From contig LKHC01000119.1 in assembly GCA_001618605.1 (NCBI GenBank), positions 19,262-69,184 of the forward strand: a stretch of DNA of 49,923 nt, written 5' to 3'. Source of the DNA: Candidatus Fermentibacter danicus. Its GTDB lineage: Bacteria; Fermentibacterota; Fermentibacteria; Fermentibacterales; Fermentibacteraceae. Below, piece by piece: positions 33,893 to 42,952 of the stretch. The notes under the pieces are model-generated. The model had not been told where the DNA came from and made no database searches. It was given only the letters and a program-made list of their open reading frames with translations. Every line of letters starts with the position of its first letter. Positions within the stretch are counted from its first letter, which is position 1. A program made the translations under genes and the position numbers.

Positions 33893-35531
33893 CCCTCTCC
33901 AGCACGCGTATCAGCGCAGCGACTATGCGGGAGTCGAACTGGGTCCCCGCACCGGCCCTGATGGCGTCCACGGCGGTGCGGACGTCGTTGTTCTCGCGGT
34001 AGAAGCGCCTCGAGGTAATGGCGTCGAAGGTGTCCGCCACCGCCACTATCCTGGCCGGGAACGGTATCTCCCTGCCGGACAGCCCGAAGGGGTATCCCTT
34101 GCCGTCGAGCCTCTCGTGGTGACTCTGCACTATGCTCCTCACCACGTCGTAGCCGCTGAGGGTGCCGAGTATCTTCGTCCCCTCGACCGGGTGCTTCTCG
34201 ATGATCGCCCTCTCTTCGCGTGTGAGGAGCCCGCGCTTGGTGAGTATCTCGACGGGTATCGCAACCTTGCCCAGATCGTGAAGGAGCGCACCCACCGTGA
34301 GTGTCCTGAGCATGTCGGGGGGAAGCTCGAGTTCGCGCCCGATCTTCTGACTGAGACGGCTTACCCTGACCGAGTGACCGTGAGTGTAGTCGTCCTTCGA
34401 GTCGGCCAGTCTCGCCAGCATCATCGCCGCTGCGATGAACGCCTCCTCGATGGCGATGGAATGACCCACGGCGCGCCATGAGTGGGCGATCAGGGAGACC
34501 AGGTTCCGCCTGACCGTCGCATCCATCGCTGCGAGGGACCGGCCGGTTTCGCCGGGAACGAAGAGCAGCATGTCCGGCGATCTGGACAACCCGAGCATGG
34601 TACCTGCGGACCGGCCCAGCGTGACTTCCGGGATCATCTCTCCGGGCGCCGGCATGGCCGGGAGCGGCATGTCCGCATCGGATACGGTGTGCTGCCTGTC
34701 CTCCATCCATGCGATCCAGCCCTGGCCCGACTCCTGGCGGGACAGGATCGTCGTCTCCCCCCTGCCCCCGTGGAGGAAGGCCTCGAGCAGCCCCAGGTAC
34801 TGCCCGACCGACGAAGCCGTGGAGAGTTCCGAGGCGAGGCTGTTCTGCAGGGCGGTCTCGGAGGCGAGCTTCATGTACGTCCGCTGGGCGTCGAGTCTCG
34901 TCCTGGCAAGAACGGAGAAGGCGGACGCCGATCCGACGAGCAGTGAAGTGAGCAGGGCCTCGCCGTGGGCCGACGACCGGCAGACGAGGAGGGCGAAGGG
35001 CATGGACAGAATGCAGGAATTCATCCATGGCCCGGGCCTGATGGCGGAAAGGGGGAGCCGGGAGGCGGCGGCGCGCGCAAGGATGCCGCCCAGGTGCATG
35101 CAGAGGAAGATCGCTGCAAATGCTAGCCATCCGCTGGAGGACCAGACGGAGGCTACGCCGAAGGCCAGGCCGGGAGCGACGACGGATTCGACGGCGGTCC
35201 GCCACGGGCCGTACCTTCTTCCCTGGAGCGTCCCGAGGAGCTGGGACGACAGGAAGAGCGTGCAGGCCGAAAGGAGGAGGGCGTTCTCCGGGAGACAGAC
35301 GAAGAAGAGCGCGGATATAGGCGCCTTGTCGAGGGAGAGTCTGTGATGTCCGTCGCTCCAGAAGGGCATGGTTCCCAGAAGAACCCCTCCCGAGACCAGG
35401 ACGAGAACGATCGTAGAATGGCATCCCGTGACGGCCATTGCTCCCGCCAGAACCGCCAGGGCCGCCGGAACTCCCGGAGGAATCGCCGGAAGCCTCGCCC
35501 CGGCAGCGGCGTCGCGGTCAGTCCGCGGCAT
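33864..35531 (-). CDS. Membrane protein with canonical HD-GYP phosphodiesterase domain
   Basis: 555 residues from ATG 35531, eight bases after GGGAG; ATG 35555 lacks a ribosome site. Residues about 25-190 contain several hydrophobic segments, followed by a GAF-like linker and the HD-GYP domain: THGHSVRVSRL, ALLHDLGKVAIP, HHERLDGKGYPFGL and ADTFDAITS. All metal ligands appear intact, so it should hydrolyse cyclic di-GMP to pGpG/GMP. N-terminal organisation parallels the degenerate neighbour, suggesting duplication. Such enzymes often tune motility and pili, which fits the convergent pilin cluster. Confidence 0.9.
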   Translation of the reverse strand: MPRTDRDAAAGARLPAIPPGVPAALAVLAGAMAVTGCHSTIVLVLVSGGVLLGTMPFWSDGHHRLSLDKAPISALFFVCLPENALLLSACTLFLSSQLLGTLQGRRYGPWRTAVESVVAPGLAFGVASVWSSSGWLAFAAIFLCMHLGGILARAAASRLPLSAIRPGPWMNSCILSMPFALLVCRSSAHGEALLTSLLVGSASAFSVLARTRLDAQRTYMKLASETALQNSLASELSTASSVGQYLGLLEAFLHGGRGETTILSRQESGQGWIAWMEDRQHTVSDADMPLPAMPAPGEMIPEVTLGRSAGTMLGLSRSPDMLLFVPGETGRSLAAMDATVRRNLVSLIAHSWRAVGHSIAIEEAFIAAAMMLARLADSKDDYTHGHSVRVSRLSQKIGRELELPPDMLRTLTVGALLHDLGKVAIPVEILTKRGLLTREERAIIEKHPVEGTKILGTLSGYDVVRSIVQSHHERLDGKGYPFGLSGREIPFPARIVAVADTFDAITSRRFYRENNDVRTAVDAIRAGAGTQFDSRIVAALIRVLERGELLDGAGA

Positions 35532-36504
35532 CGGACCCGCTCCCGGTGAAGACATGGATCAGGATGTACTGCCATCCATTCCTCTCGATCCCGATGCATG
35601 AAGCGAGGCCGACCCCGTCGTAGACCTCTCCGAGGCAGGCGGAGCGGTGGGCCGGGCTGGTGAGGATCATCGACCAGGCCTCATCCAGGCCGGAGCCACT
35701 GCCGATGTTCTCGGCGAAGAGACCCCCGGGGGCGCCGAGGAGCAATGCGAGGTTCACAGAGTGGCGGACCGCTCCGGACATCGCCACGCTCTCCGCCCTG
35801 GCCAGGGCGATCGAATCCAGATCAGGTTCCCTCGACAGAGGGGGGAGGCCCGACTCCCGCCTGAGCGAGTTCAACTCGTCCAGCACGTCGTCGAGGGTCG
35901 AGGCTCCCGATCGCGGTACGCCTCCGGCCTGCCCGGAGATCGCCTCGGCAGGCGTCACGCCGCACAGCACCGGCAGGAGCAGAAGCACCTCCGGGCCCGA
36001 TCCCGTGTCGGACATGGCTTCGATCCAGTACACGCCCGTGTCGGCCGTTTCGAGGGAGTATCCGCCGGCCGAATCCCGGGCACAGCCCGAGACGATGCCC
36101 GAGGGTGCAGCCGAAAGTACAGTGTCGACGGCGGCTCCTGACAGCTCGAACCTGAACCTGGCTCCCGGCAGGGTGGCGAGGGGGAGGCCCGAGGGGAGTA
36201 TTGCGGGCATGGGGGCTTCGACCAGAAGCCCGACTCCGCCCCCGGAGCCGTCGCAATAGCCCCAGAGCCGGTCGTCGGGTGAGGACAGGGCATCCACCCG
36301 GTCGGGCGGCCCTTCCGCCTGCGTGACGCTCCCGATCCGGCCGGGCCATCCCCTCGACGCGGCCAGGACGATCATGCCGCCCGCCTCGGGAATGAATCCG
36401 AGAGAGGCCATATCCTTCGCCAGGCTGTCGAGCTGGGGCATGCGGGAGGCCGCCGGAGCGGGTTCCGGATTCAATGCGAGGAGGGGTACGAGGCACCAGA
36501 ACAT
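35518..36504 (-). CDS. Secreted CAP/SCP-domain protein
   Basis: 328 residues from ATG 36504, which begins a signal peptide (MFWCLVPLLALNPEPAPA). Residues about 30-195 are of unknown fold. The C-terminal 120 residues match the bacterial CAP/SCP (YkwD-like) domain: DVLDELNSLRREXGL, LDSIALARAESVAMSG, RHS, FAENIGSG, then SPAHRSACLGEVYDGVGLA. Functions of bacterial CAP proteins are mostly unknown. The ATG lies where transcription should start, so the mRNA may be leaderless. It is the first gene of a three-gene minus-strand unit with the HD-GYP proteins. Confidence 0.83.
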   Translation of the reverse strand: MFWCLVPLLALNPEPAPAASRMPQLDSLAKDMASLGFIPEAGGMIVLAASRGWPGRIGSVTQAEGPPDRVDALSSPDDRLWGYCDGSGGGVGLLVEAPMPAILPSGLPLATLPGARFRFELSGAAVDTVLSAAPSGIVSGCARDSAGGYSLETADTGVYWIEAMSDTGSGPEVLLLLPVLCGVTPAEAISGQAGGVPRSGASTLDDVLDELNSLRRESGLPPLSREPDLDSIALARAESVAMSGAVRHSVNLALLLGAPGGLFAENIGSGSGLDEAWSMILTSPAHRSACLGEVYDGVGLASCIGIERNGWQYILIHVFTGSGSDAAD

Positions 36505-36510
36505 GAAATC

Positions 36511-36539
36511 ATTATAGTCAAACAAGGTTCGGATGGAAC
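36511..36539 (-). promoter_or_regulatory. Leaderless-type promoter of the CAP/HD-GYP unit
   Basis: A perfect TATAAT on the minus strand (36511-36516) has its last base seven positions before the A of ATG 36504, the usual distance to the first transcribed base. The -35 region, TTCCAT, is weak. No ribosome-binding site is present. Confidence 0.6.
36513..36518 (+). promoter_or_regulatory. Candidate -10 of the divergent radical SAM gene
   Basis: TATAGT on the plus strand overlaps the minus-strand TATAAT. Initiation near 36525 would give a leader of about 37 bases that contains GGAGGA before TTG 36562. The -35 is not convincing. Confidence 0.4.
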
Positions 36540-36561
36540 CACTCGCCCGGAGGAACAGCAG

Positions 36562-37794
36562 TTGAAAGTGCTCCTCGTCCAGTCCCCGTCGGGGCGCCCC
36601 GAGCCTCCCGTGTTTCCGCTGGGACTCGCATTCCTGGCGGGACAGCTCGGCGGCCACGAAGTATCCGCGGTCGATCTCTCCGTCCACCCGGACGCAGGAG
36701 CCGCCCTTTCGGAGGCGCTTGCGCGTTCGTCACCCGACGTCGTTGGGATCTCTCTCAGGAACATCGACGACAGCAGCTATCCGGAAACCTGGTCGTATCT
36801 CCGGCCGTTCGAGGAGATCCTCGGCGTCCTCTCGGGCTGGCGGGGGCCCGTCATGGTCGGCGGCCCGGGTTTCACGATCAACGCTCCGCAGTTGATGCAG
36901 AGATACGAAAGGATAGACGCGGGCATCGCGGGAGAGGGGGAGGCGCTCCTGCCCGCTCTGCTCGAATCCTGCAGGACGATCGCCGGCGGGAGGACGCTCC
37001 ACCAGGCTTCGGCGGTCGATCTCGCCTCGATCCGTCCGCCCGACTACTCCATCCTGCCTCTCGCGCCCTACGAGGCTCACTACGGAGTCGGCGTGCAGAG
37101 CCGCCGGGGATGCGCCTTCGGGTGCAGCTACTGCACCTACGCATTCATAGGAGGGCACGGCTTCAGATGCCGGCCCGTCGCTTCCGTCCTGGACGACATT
37201 TCCAGGCTGAAGGCCCTGGGATGCAGGCGATTCCAGTTCGTGGACTCGGTCTTCGACGCTCCGGCGGCATTCTTCCGCGAGCTTCTCGCCGGCATCGCCG
37301 AAACCTTCCCGGAGGCGGACTGGGGAGCCTGGATCGATGCCGGGATAGACGGCGGGGACCTGCAGGCTCTCGCCCGGGCGGGATGCAGGAAGGTCGACTT
37401 CTCCCCGGACGCGATCACGGCCGCGGGCATGAGGGCCCTGGGCAAGAACGGCGACTTCCGGACGCTCGTCCGATCCGTCCGCAGGGCGCGCGCCGCCGGG
37501 ATGGACGTCGGTGTGAACTTCTTCAACGGGAATCCCCGCGAGGGCCTGCCGGCCCTGCTGGGCAAGTTCGCCTTCATGCTGTCGGCCAGGCTTCTCCTGG
37601 GATTCCGGCACACCACAGTCAACATCGGCACCATCAGGGTGTACAGGGGCTCGAGACTTGCAGAATCGATGAAGAAGGACGGCAGCGTGCCGCCGGACTG
37701 CGAGTTCCTGGACCCCGTCTTCCTGCCGGCCCGCGGGCTTGCGGACAGGATCTTCAGGGTATTTCAGGCGGTCCGGAGGGCGAGGCATGGCTGA
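36562..37794 (+). CDS. B12-binding-domain radical SAM protein
   Basis: 410 residues from TTG 36562, seven bases after GGAGGA. Residues 1-140 are a Rossmann-like B12-binding-type domain (MKVLLVQSP, PLGLAFLAGQL, VVGISLRNID, GGPGFTI), without a clear cobalamin-ligating DxHxxG motif. The radical SAM core has Cys184-x3-Cys188-x2-Cys191 (RGCAFGCSYC). It thus uses a 4Fe-4S cluster and SAM for a radical reaction, but the substrate cannot be told. It overlaps aroE by eight bases and leads the aro/HydE-like operon. Confidence 0.82.
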   Translation: MKVLLVQSPSGRPEPPVFPLGLAFLAGQLGGHEVSAVDLSVHPDAGAALSEALARSSPDVVGISLRNIDDSSYPETWSYLRPFEEILGVLSGWRGPVMVGGPGFTINAPQLMQRYERIDAGIAGEGEALLPALLESCRTIAGGRTLHQASAVDLASIRPPDYSILPLAPYEAHYGVGVQSRRGCAFGCSYCTYAFIGGHGFRCRPVASVLDDISRLKALGCRRFQFVDSVFDAPAAFFRELLAGIAETFPEADWGAWIDAGIDGGDLQALARAGCRKVDFSPDAITAAGMRALGKNGDFRTLVRSVRRARAAGMDVGVNFFNGNPREGLPALLGKFAFMLSARLLLGFRHTTVNIGTIRVYRGSRLAESMKKDGSVPPDCEFLDPVFLPARGLADRIFRVFQAVRRARHG

Positions 37795-38596
37795 TCTCAG
37801 GCTGGGTCTGCTCGGATGGCCGCTCGAATGGTCGCTATCGCCCGTCATCCACGAGGCCTTCCTCCGGGCGACCGGCCTGTCCGGCACCTACTCCCTCATT
37901 CCTCTCGAACCACGCTCAATGGAGGAGTCCCTCCCACGGTTGTTCCTCGAGGGCTGGTCCGGCCTCAACGTGACGCGCCCCCACAAGATGGAGGCGGCCC
38001 GCCTCTGCGCAAGGCTCGACGAGACCGCACAGGCCGCCGGCGCCGTGAACACGCTCGTACCGGAGAGCGACGGATGGGCGGGCTACAACACCGATACAGG
38101 TGGCTTCATCCAGGTCTTCGAGGCCTGCGGGCACCGGCCGCCCCTGCTGGTCGCGGGTGCGGGCGGAGCGGCGAGAGCTCTGGCTTCCGCGGCCCGGTTG
38201 ATGGGGATCGGCTGCGAACTCTTCGACAGGAGGGGGACGGGCGGACTCCGTCCCCTCTCGGCCATGCCCCGCGCTATCGAGGAGGCCGGCGGCGGGACCA
38301 TCGTCAATGCAACCCCGCTGGGCTGGTCGGACGACGACCCCTTCCCGGCCCCGGACATCCTCCCGGCGGGGTTCTCCTTCATCGACCTGAACTACAATCC
38401 GGGCTGGAACTATGCGGCGCGGCTCAGGCGGGCCGGGTGCCGCGTCACCACCGGAGAGCGGATGCTGGTCGCCCAGGCCGCTCTCTCCTTCGCTCTGTGG
38501 ACGGGCAGGGAGGTCCCCGTGGACTGCGCCCTCGAAGCCCTGGGGCGGATATCCGGGCTGCAGCCCGGCAGCAGAAAGGGCTTGGAAATCTCATGA
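37787..38596 (+). CDS. aroE: Shikimate dehydrogenase
   Basis: 269 residues, ATG 37787 after GGAGGGCGAGG. The catalytic domain has GWPLEWSLSPVIH and LNVTRPHK (with the catalytic Lys), AGAVNT and GYNTDTGGF. The Rossmann half has AGAGGAARA and NATPLGW. It reduces 3-dehydroshikimate with NADPH in aromatic amino acid synthesis. The Lys-containing motif reads VTRPHK rather than the more common VTIPxK, a mild deviation. It overlaps the HydE-like gene by four bases (ATGA). Confidence 0.93.
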   Translation: MADLRLGLLGWPLEWSLSPVIHEAFLRATGLSGTYSLIPLEPRSMEESLPRLFLEGWSGLNVTRPHKMEAARLCARLDETAQAAGAVNTLVPESDGWAGYNTDTGGFIQVFEACGHRPPLLVAGAGGAARALASAARLMGIGCELFDRRGTGGLRPLSAMPRAIEEAGGGTIVNATPLGWSDDDPFPAPDILPAGFSFIDLNYNPGWNYAARLRRAGCRVTTGERMLVAQAALSFALWTGREVPVDCALEALGRISGLQPGSRKGLEIS

Positions 38597-39582
38597 AGCT
38601 TCCAGTCGACAGGGATCCTGCCGTGCGCGAGATGCTGACGGGAATACTCACCGCTGCGCCCGGGAGGCTTCCCGCGATTTTCGAGGAGGCCCGGGCCGTG
38701 AGGAGTGCGCACTCCGGACGCAAGGCCTACCTCCGCGCCGTGATCGAGTTCGCGAACAACTGCAGGTGCAACTGCCTCTACTGCGGCATGAGGCGCGACA
38801 ACCGGTCGGTCGAGAGATTCCGGCTCGAGGCCGACGACATACTGAAGGCCGCCCGGCTGGCCGCCCGCGAGGGTATCGGCACCTTCTTCCTCCAGTCCGC
38901 CGAGACGGAGGAGTACGATGCCGAATGGCTCGCCGGGATCATCCGCGAGGTGGCCTCGATGGGGATGAGCGTGCTCCTCTGCGTAGGCGTCCGGGACGAG
39001 GCCGACCTGGATCTGTGGAGGGAGGCCGGCGCCTCCAAGTTCATACTCAAGCACGAGACCTCCGACGCGGGGCTCTTCGCCTCGATGAAGCCGGGTCTCG
39101 ACCTGTCCGACAGGATAGGATGGCTGAAGACGCTGAAGAGGCACGGATACGGGATAGGCTCCGGACCTCTCCTGGGTCTGCCGGGCCAGACAGTCGAGTC
39201 GCTGGTGGAGGACCTGTTCCTCATGAAGGATCTGGATGTGGACATGTCCAGCGTGTCGGTGTTCCTTCCGGCCGCGGGCACGCCCCTGGAATCCAGCCCG
39301 ACAGGGGACGTGGACCTCGGGCTCAGGTTCATTGCAGCCATGAGGATCTTTCTCAGGAGGACGCTCATACCTGCGACGAGCACCTTCGAGAGGCTGCGCC
39401 CGGGCGGTCAGCTCGCCTGCTTCGACGCCGGAGCCAGCGTGATCACGGTCAACATGACCCCTCCTTCCATACGCGACGATTACGAGCTTTACAGCAGGCG
39501 CTACTTCGTCAGCCTGGAGCATGCCAGGTCGGTGATCGCCGCCGCCGGACTCACCGAGGCTTCGGAAGGCGCCGATGCCTGA
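38593..39582 (+). CDS. HydE-like radical SAM protein
   Basis: 329 residues. Cys57-x3-Cys61-x2-Cys64 (plus Cys59) lies in EFANNCRCNCLYCGMRRDN, very close to the HydE motif. Further HydE-like blocks are KHETSD, GSGPLLGLPGQT and NMTPPS. HydE builds part of the [FeFe]-hydrogenase H-cluster, together with HydF and HydG. None of these, nor a hydrogenase, is in the window, and the gene lies between aroE and aroK. It could be a true HydE at a detached site or a paralogue with another substrate; similarity extends along the whole length. Confidence 0.78.
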   Translation: MKLPVDRDPAVREMLTGILTAAPGRLPAIFEEARAVRSAHSGRKAYLRAVIEFANNCRCNCLYCGMRRDNRSVERFRLEADDILKAARLAAREGIGTFFLQSAETEEYDAEWLAGIIREVASMGMSVLLCVGVRDEADLDLWREAGASKFILKHETSDAGLFASMKPGLDLSDRIGWLKTLKRHGYGIGSGPLLGLPGQTVESLVEDLFLMKDLDVDMSSVSVFLPAAGTPLESSPTGDVDLGLRFIAAMRIFLRRTLIPATSTFERLRPGGQLACFDAGASVITVNMTPPSIRDDYELYSRRYFVSLEHARSVIAAAGLTEASEGADA

Positions 39583-40087
39583 CCCGTCGAGGCTGGCCGT
39601 CGCGGGACCGCCGTGCTCCGGAAAGACCGCCGTAGGCGGGGAGCTGGCCCGCATCACCGGCGCCGTCTTCATCGATCTGGATGCCTCGATCGCCGAAATC
39701 CACGGCCTTACCCCGGCCGGAATCATCGAGGAGTCCGGAGAGGTCCGGTTCAGGGAGATGGAGGCCGCTGCGCTCGAGTCGGCGCTCGCCCGCCGGGGTC
39801 CTGTCGTACTGGCCCTCGGCGGGGGGACACTGCTCGATCCGTCCAACATGGAGCTGGTTCTGCGGGAAGCGGTGATCGTCACTCTGGACGTGAGGGAGGA
39901 GATCCTCCGGTCGAGGCTCACTCCCGGCTCCCGGCCGCTCTCTCCCGATCCGGAAGCTCTCGGCAGGCTTCTCGAAGCCAGGCACGACCACTACCGGAGC
40001 CTCCCGAACAGGATCGACTGCTCGGACATGACCGTCGAGGAATGCGCCGTGGCCATACTGGCAATGCTGTACAGGGGCGGGTCTTGA
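39575..40087 (+). CDS. aroK: Shikimate kinase
   Basis: 170 residues. The P-loop GPPCSGKT is at 11-18, followed by FIDLDASI (the Asp pair binding Mg/shikimate), EVRFREMEAAAL and ALGGGTLLD. It phosphorylates shikimate with ATP. The gene overlaps the HydE-like gene by eight bases and with aroE makes a partial shikimate operon; other aro genes are not seen. Confidence 0.92.
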   Translation: MPDPSRLAVAGPPCSGKTAVGGELARITGAVFIDLDASIAEIHGLTPAGIIEESGEVRFREMEAAALESALARRGPVVLALGGGTLLDPSNMELVLREAVIVTLDVREEILRSRLTPGSRPLSPDPEALGRLLEARHDHYRSLPNRIDCSDMTVEECAVAILAMLYRGGS

Positions 40088-40139
40088 CGGCGGGCCGCTC
40101 CCGCCTCTATTCAAGCAGTCCGCAGCAGTGGAGGGATTC

Positions 40140-40676
40140 TTGACCAGGGAAGAGCTTACGAGGGACATCGCCGCGCGCACCGGCCTGTCGCGCCGCGAGG
40201 CCGGTGCGGCGCTCGAGGCGGCCCTGGCGATCATCGAAGAAGCCTTGTGCAGGGGGGACAGCGTCTTCCTGAGGGGGTTCGGCTGCTTCGAGCCCAGGCC
40301 GGGGCTCAGGCGCAGAGCCAGGGATCCCAGAGGGGGCGGAACCATGGAGATCCCCTCGCGGACCAGGCCGTTCTTCAGGCCTTACGACCGCCTGAAGGAG
40401 GCCGTCGGCCGGGCGATGACCGAGTACATACCCTCCGCGTTCTTCCACCCGGGCGGACCCGGCATAGCGAAAGTCTCGATATGCGGATCATTCAACGACT
40501 GGAACCGCGATTCGGATCCCATGCAGAGGCTGCCCGACGGAAGCTGGGTGGCCGAGATCCCTCTCCCGGCCGGGAGAACCTTCAGCTACATGTTCTCCGT
40601 AGACGGCAGGCTCGTACCCGATCCCGACCCGGATGTCCCGAGGGATGACTCGGGCAGATCCCTGAGGTCTCTGTGA
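40140..40676 (+). CDS. HU-type DNA-binding domain fused to CBM48/AMPK-type glycogen-binding domain
   Basis: 178 residues from TTG 40140, five bases after GGAGG; GTG 40128 is the in-frame alternative. Residues 1-95 follow the HU/IHF pattern: TREELTRDIAARTGLS, a helical core, GDSVFLRGFGCFEPR, then a DNA-binding arm with RRRARDPRGGG and a FFRPYDRLKEAV end. Residues about 105-165 match an AMPK-type glycogen-binding (CBM48) domain: VSICGSFNDWN, PMQRLPDGSWVAEIPL and FSYMFSVDGRLVPDPD. I know of no established role for such a fusion; coupling glycogen status to nucleoid or gene control is speculation. ftsK follows with a GTGA overlap. Confidence 0.78.
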   Translation: MTREELTRDIAARTGLSRREAGAALEAALAIIEEALCRGDSVFLRGFGCFEPRPGLRRRARDPRGGGTMEIPSRTRPFFRPYDRLKEAVGRAMTEYIPSAFFHPGGPGIAKVSICGSFNDWNRDSDPMQRLPDGSWVAEIPLPAGRTFSYMFSVDGRLVPDPDPDVPRDDSGRSLRSL

Positions 40677-42952
40677 CGGCCCGGGGGAGGAGACCCGCCT
40701 CCAGGAGGCAGCCGCCCCGCAGACGGGGACTCAGAACCGTTTCCATCATTCTGCTCTTCTTCGCGGGCATCGGGCTGCTCGTCATTCTCGCCGCCGGCGG
40801 GCTCGCCATAAGGGGGCCTGCAGCCTCCATACGCGGATTCTTCTTCTACAACACCGGATTCCTTGGATTCCTGGTCCCGGTGCTGCTCCTGCTGTGCTCC
40901 ATACGCCTCCTGAAGCCAACCGCCCTGCCCGGCGCATTCTCGTTCGTCCACGGGCTGGCGGTGACCCTGTACTTCCTCGCTGCACTGACGGACATGATCG
41001 GAAGGCGCATCAACCCCGCGCTCGCGTGGGAGCCCGGAGGCGCCATGGCCGGCAGGGCCGTGGACGTGCTTTCGGGCTGGATGGGGCCTCTGCCCGCCTA
41101 CCTCGCGCTTCTGATGGGCTTCGTACTGTCGCTCATCGTTTTCACGGGATGGGACATAGCCGGCGACCTGGCGAGCGTGCCGGTGAGGCTTCCCAGGCTG
41201 CCCGCGAGGAGTCCCCGGCCGCAGCCCGGTGTCGTGATCCCCACCCCGTCCGGGTCTTCCGCGCACAACTGGATCAGAAAGCGCGAGGAGGGCCCTCCTC
41301 ATGATGTGCCCAGCTTCCTGCCGGACGCCCGGGACGCAGTTCCTGCAGCAGTACTGGAATCCCCCGGAGAGCCTCCGGACGATCCCCGGGAGCGCCGTGG
41401 AGAGCCCGCGGCTCTTCCGGCGCATGTCCGGACCGACGGGACGCCGGTGGATGCGTCCGCCGAACGCACTGCGGAACCAGGGACGGATTCGAGTCTCCCC
41501 GCTCCGCCCGGCAGGCTCCCTCCGGATTCCGTCCTGATGTCGCCGCCGGCGACCTCGAGGTCCGGCGTATCAGAATCCGAGCTGAGAGAGAGAGCCGGCA
41601 TCCTCGTAAGCAAGCTCTCGGAATTCGGCGTCGCCTGCGAGATAGTCGACATCAAGCCTGGCCCCGTGCTCACCAGGTTCGAGCTGCGGCCGGGGCCCGG
41701 GGTAAGAGTCAACAGCATCGTAGGTCGCTCGGACGACCTGGCTCTGGCCATGAAGGCCAGGAGGATAAGAATCCTCGCCCCGATCCCCGGCAGGGACGCT
41801 GTCGGGATCGAAGTCCCGAATCCGGTGCCGGACACCGTGTTTCTGCGGGAGATCCTCCGGACCGTATCGGGGGAGACGCTCCCGATAGCGCTGGGAAGGC
41901 GCATGGAGGGCGACCCAATCGTGGCGGACATAGCGGACATGCCCCACCTGCTCGTCGCCGGAGCGACGGGACAGGGAAAGAGCGTCTGCCTCCATTCGAT
42001 CATCTGCACGCTCCTCATGAAGAAGCGCCCCGACGAGGTCAGGCTGGCTCTGATCGATCCCAAGCAGGGGGCCGAGCTGAAGGTCTACGAGGATCTCCCT
42101 CATCTCTGGGCGCCGGTCGTGTGCGACGCCAGGGTCGCCCGCCTCCTCCTGGAGGATCTCGTGAACCACATGGAGAGCAGGTACGCGAAGTTCTCCCGGA
42201 ACGGAGTCCGCTCCATCGCCGAATACAACCGGGAGATAGCTCCCGAAGGCTCCGGGGCCATGCCCTACATAGTCCTCATCATCGACGAGCTGGCCGATCT
42301 GATGACCACCTCGGCGAGCGAGATCGAGCAGCCCATCGTAAGGCTCGCCCAGATGGCCAGGGCGGTGGGCATACATCTCGTGGTGGCCACTCAGAGGCCG
42401 TCGGTCGATGTGATCACCGGGATAATCAAGGCCAACTTCCCATCCAGGATCGCCTTCATGGTAAGCTCGAAGACCGACTCGCGGACCATCCTGGACATGA
42501 ACGGCGCGGAGGCCCTGCTGGGCAGGGGGGACATGCTCTTCCTGCCTTCCTCGTCGCCGGAACCCATCCGGATCCAGGGCTCTCTGGTGACCGACAGGGA
42601 GATCAAGCAGATAGTCGGCGACTGGCGTCAGCAGGATCTCCCGTACCAGTACTGCTTCGAGCCGGCCACGCTGACTCCGGGGAACATTTCCGGCTCCGCC
42701 GACCTAGATAGCGATGACGCTCTGCTCCAGAGGGCCATGGACATCGTAGTGAGATACCAGATCGGATCCACCTCGCTGCTTCAGCGGAAGCTGAAGCTCG
42801 GTTTCTCGCGTGCGGGGAGGATAATGGACCTCCTGGAGGAGAAGGGCGTGGTCGGCCCGTCCAGGGACGGGAGAGCACGCGAGGTGCTCGTCAGCAGGGA
42901 GGACGCCGGAATGACCTCTCCTTCGGACGATCCACAGGAGGGCGGAGCATGA
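40673..42952 (+). CDS. ftsK: DNA translocase FtsK/SpoIIIE
   Basis: 759 residues from GTG 40673 (GTGA overlap with the HU fusion). The N-terminus has about four transmembrane segments (residues 22-165), then a Pro-rich linker to about 290. The motor has the alpha/beta domains, Walker A GATGQGKS at 430-437, Walker B VLIIDELADLM and ATQRPSVDVITG, and the C-terminal winged-helix gamma domain (about 690-745) that reads KOPS-like sequences. It pumps DNA at the division septum and coordinates dimer resolution. Confidence 0.94.
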   Translation: MTARGRRPASRRQPPRRRGLRTVSIILLFFAGIGLLVILAAGGLAIRGPAASIRGFFFYNTGFLGFLVPVLLLLCSIRLLKPTALPGAFSFVHGLAVTLYFLAALTDMIGRRINPALAWEPGGAMAGRAVDVLSGWMGPLPAYLALLMGFVLSLIVFTGWDIAGDLASVPVRLPRLPARSPRPQPGVVIPTPSGSSAHNWIRKREEGPPHDVPSFLPDARDAVPAAVLESPGEPPDDPRERRGEPAALPAHVRTDGTPVDASAERTAEPGTDSSLPAPPGRLPPDSVLMSPPATSRSGVSESELRERAGILVSKLSEFGVACEIVDIKPGPVLTRFELRPGPGVRVNSIVGRSDDLALAMKARRIRILAPIPGRDAVGIEVPNPVPDTVFLREILRTVSGETLPIALGRRMEGDPIVADIADMPHLLVAGATGQGKSVCLHSIICTLLMKKRPDEVRLALIDPKQGAELKVYEDLPHLWAPVVCDARVARLLLEDLVNHMESRYAKFSRNGVRSIAEYNREIAPEGSGAMPYIVLIIDELADLMTTSASEIEQPIVRLAQMARAVGIHLVVATQRPSVDVITGIIKANFPSRIAFMVSSKTDSRTILDMNGAEALLGRGDMLFLPSSSPEPIRIQGSLVTDREIKQIVGDWRQQDLPYQYCFEPATLTPGNISGSADLDSDDALLQRAMDIVVRYQIGSTSLLQRKLKLGFSRAGRIMDLLEEKGVVGPSRDGRAREVLVSREDAGMTSPSDDPQEGGA

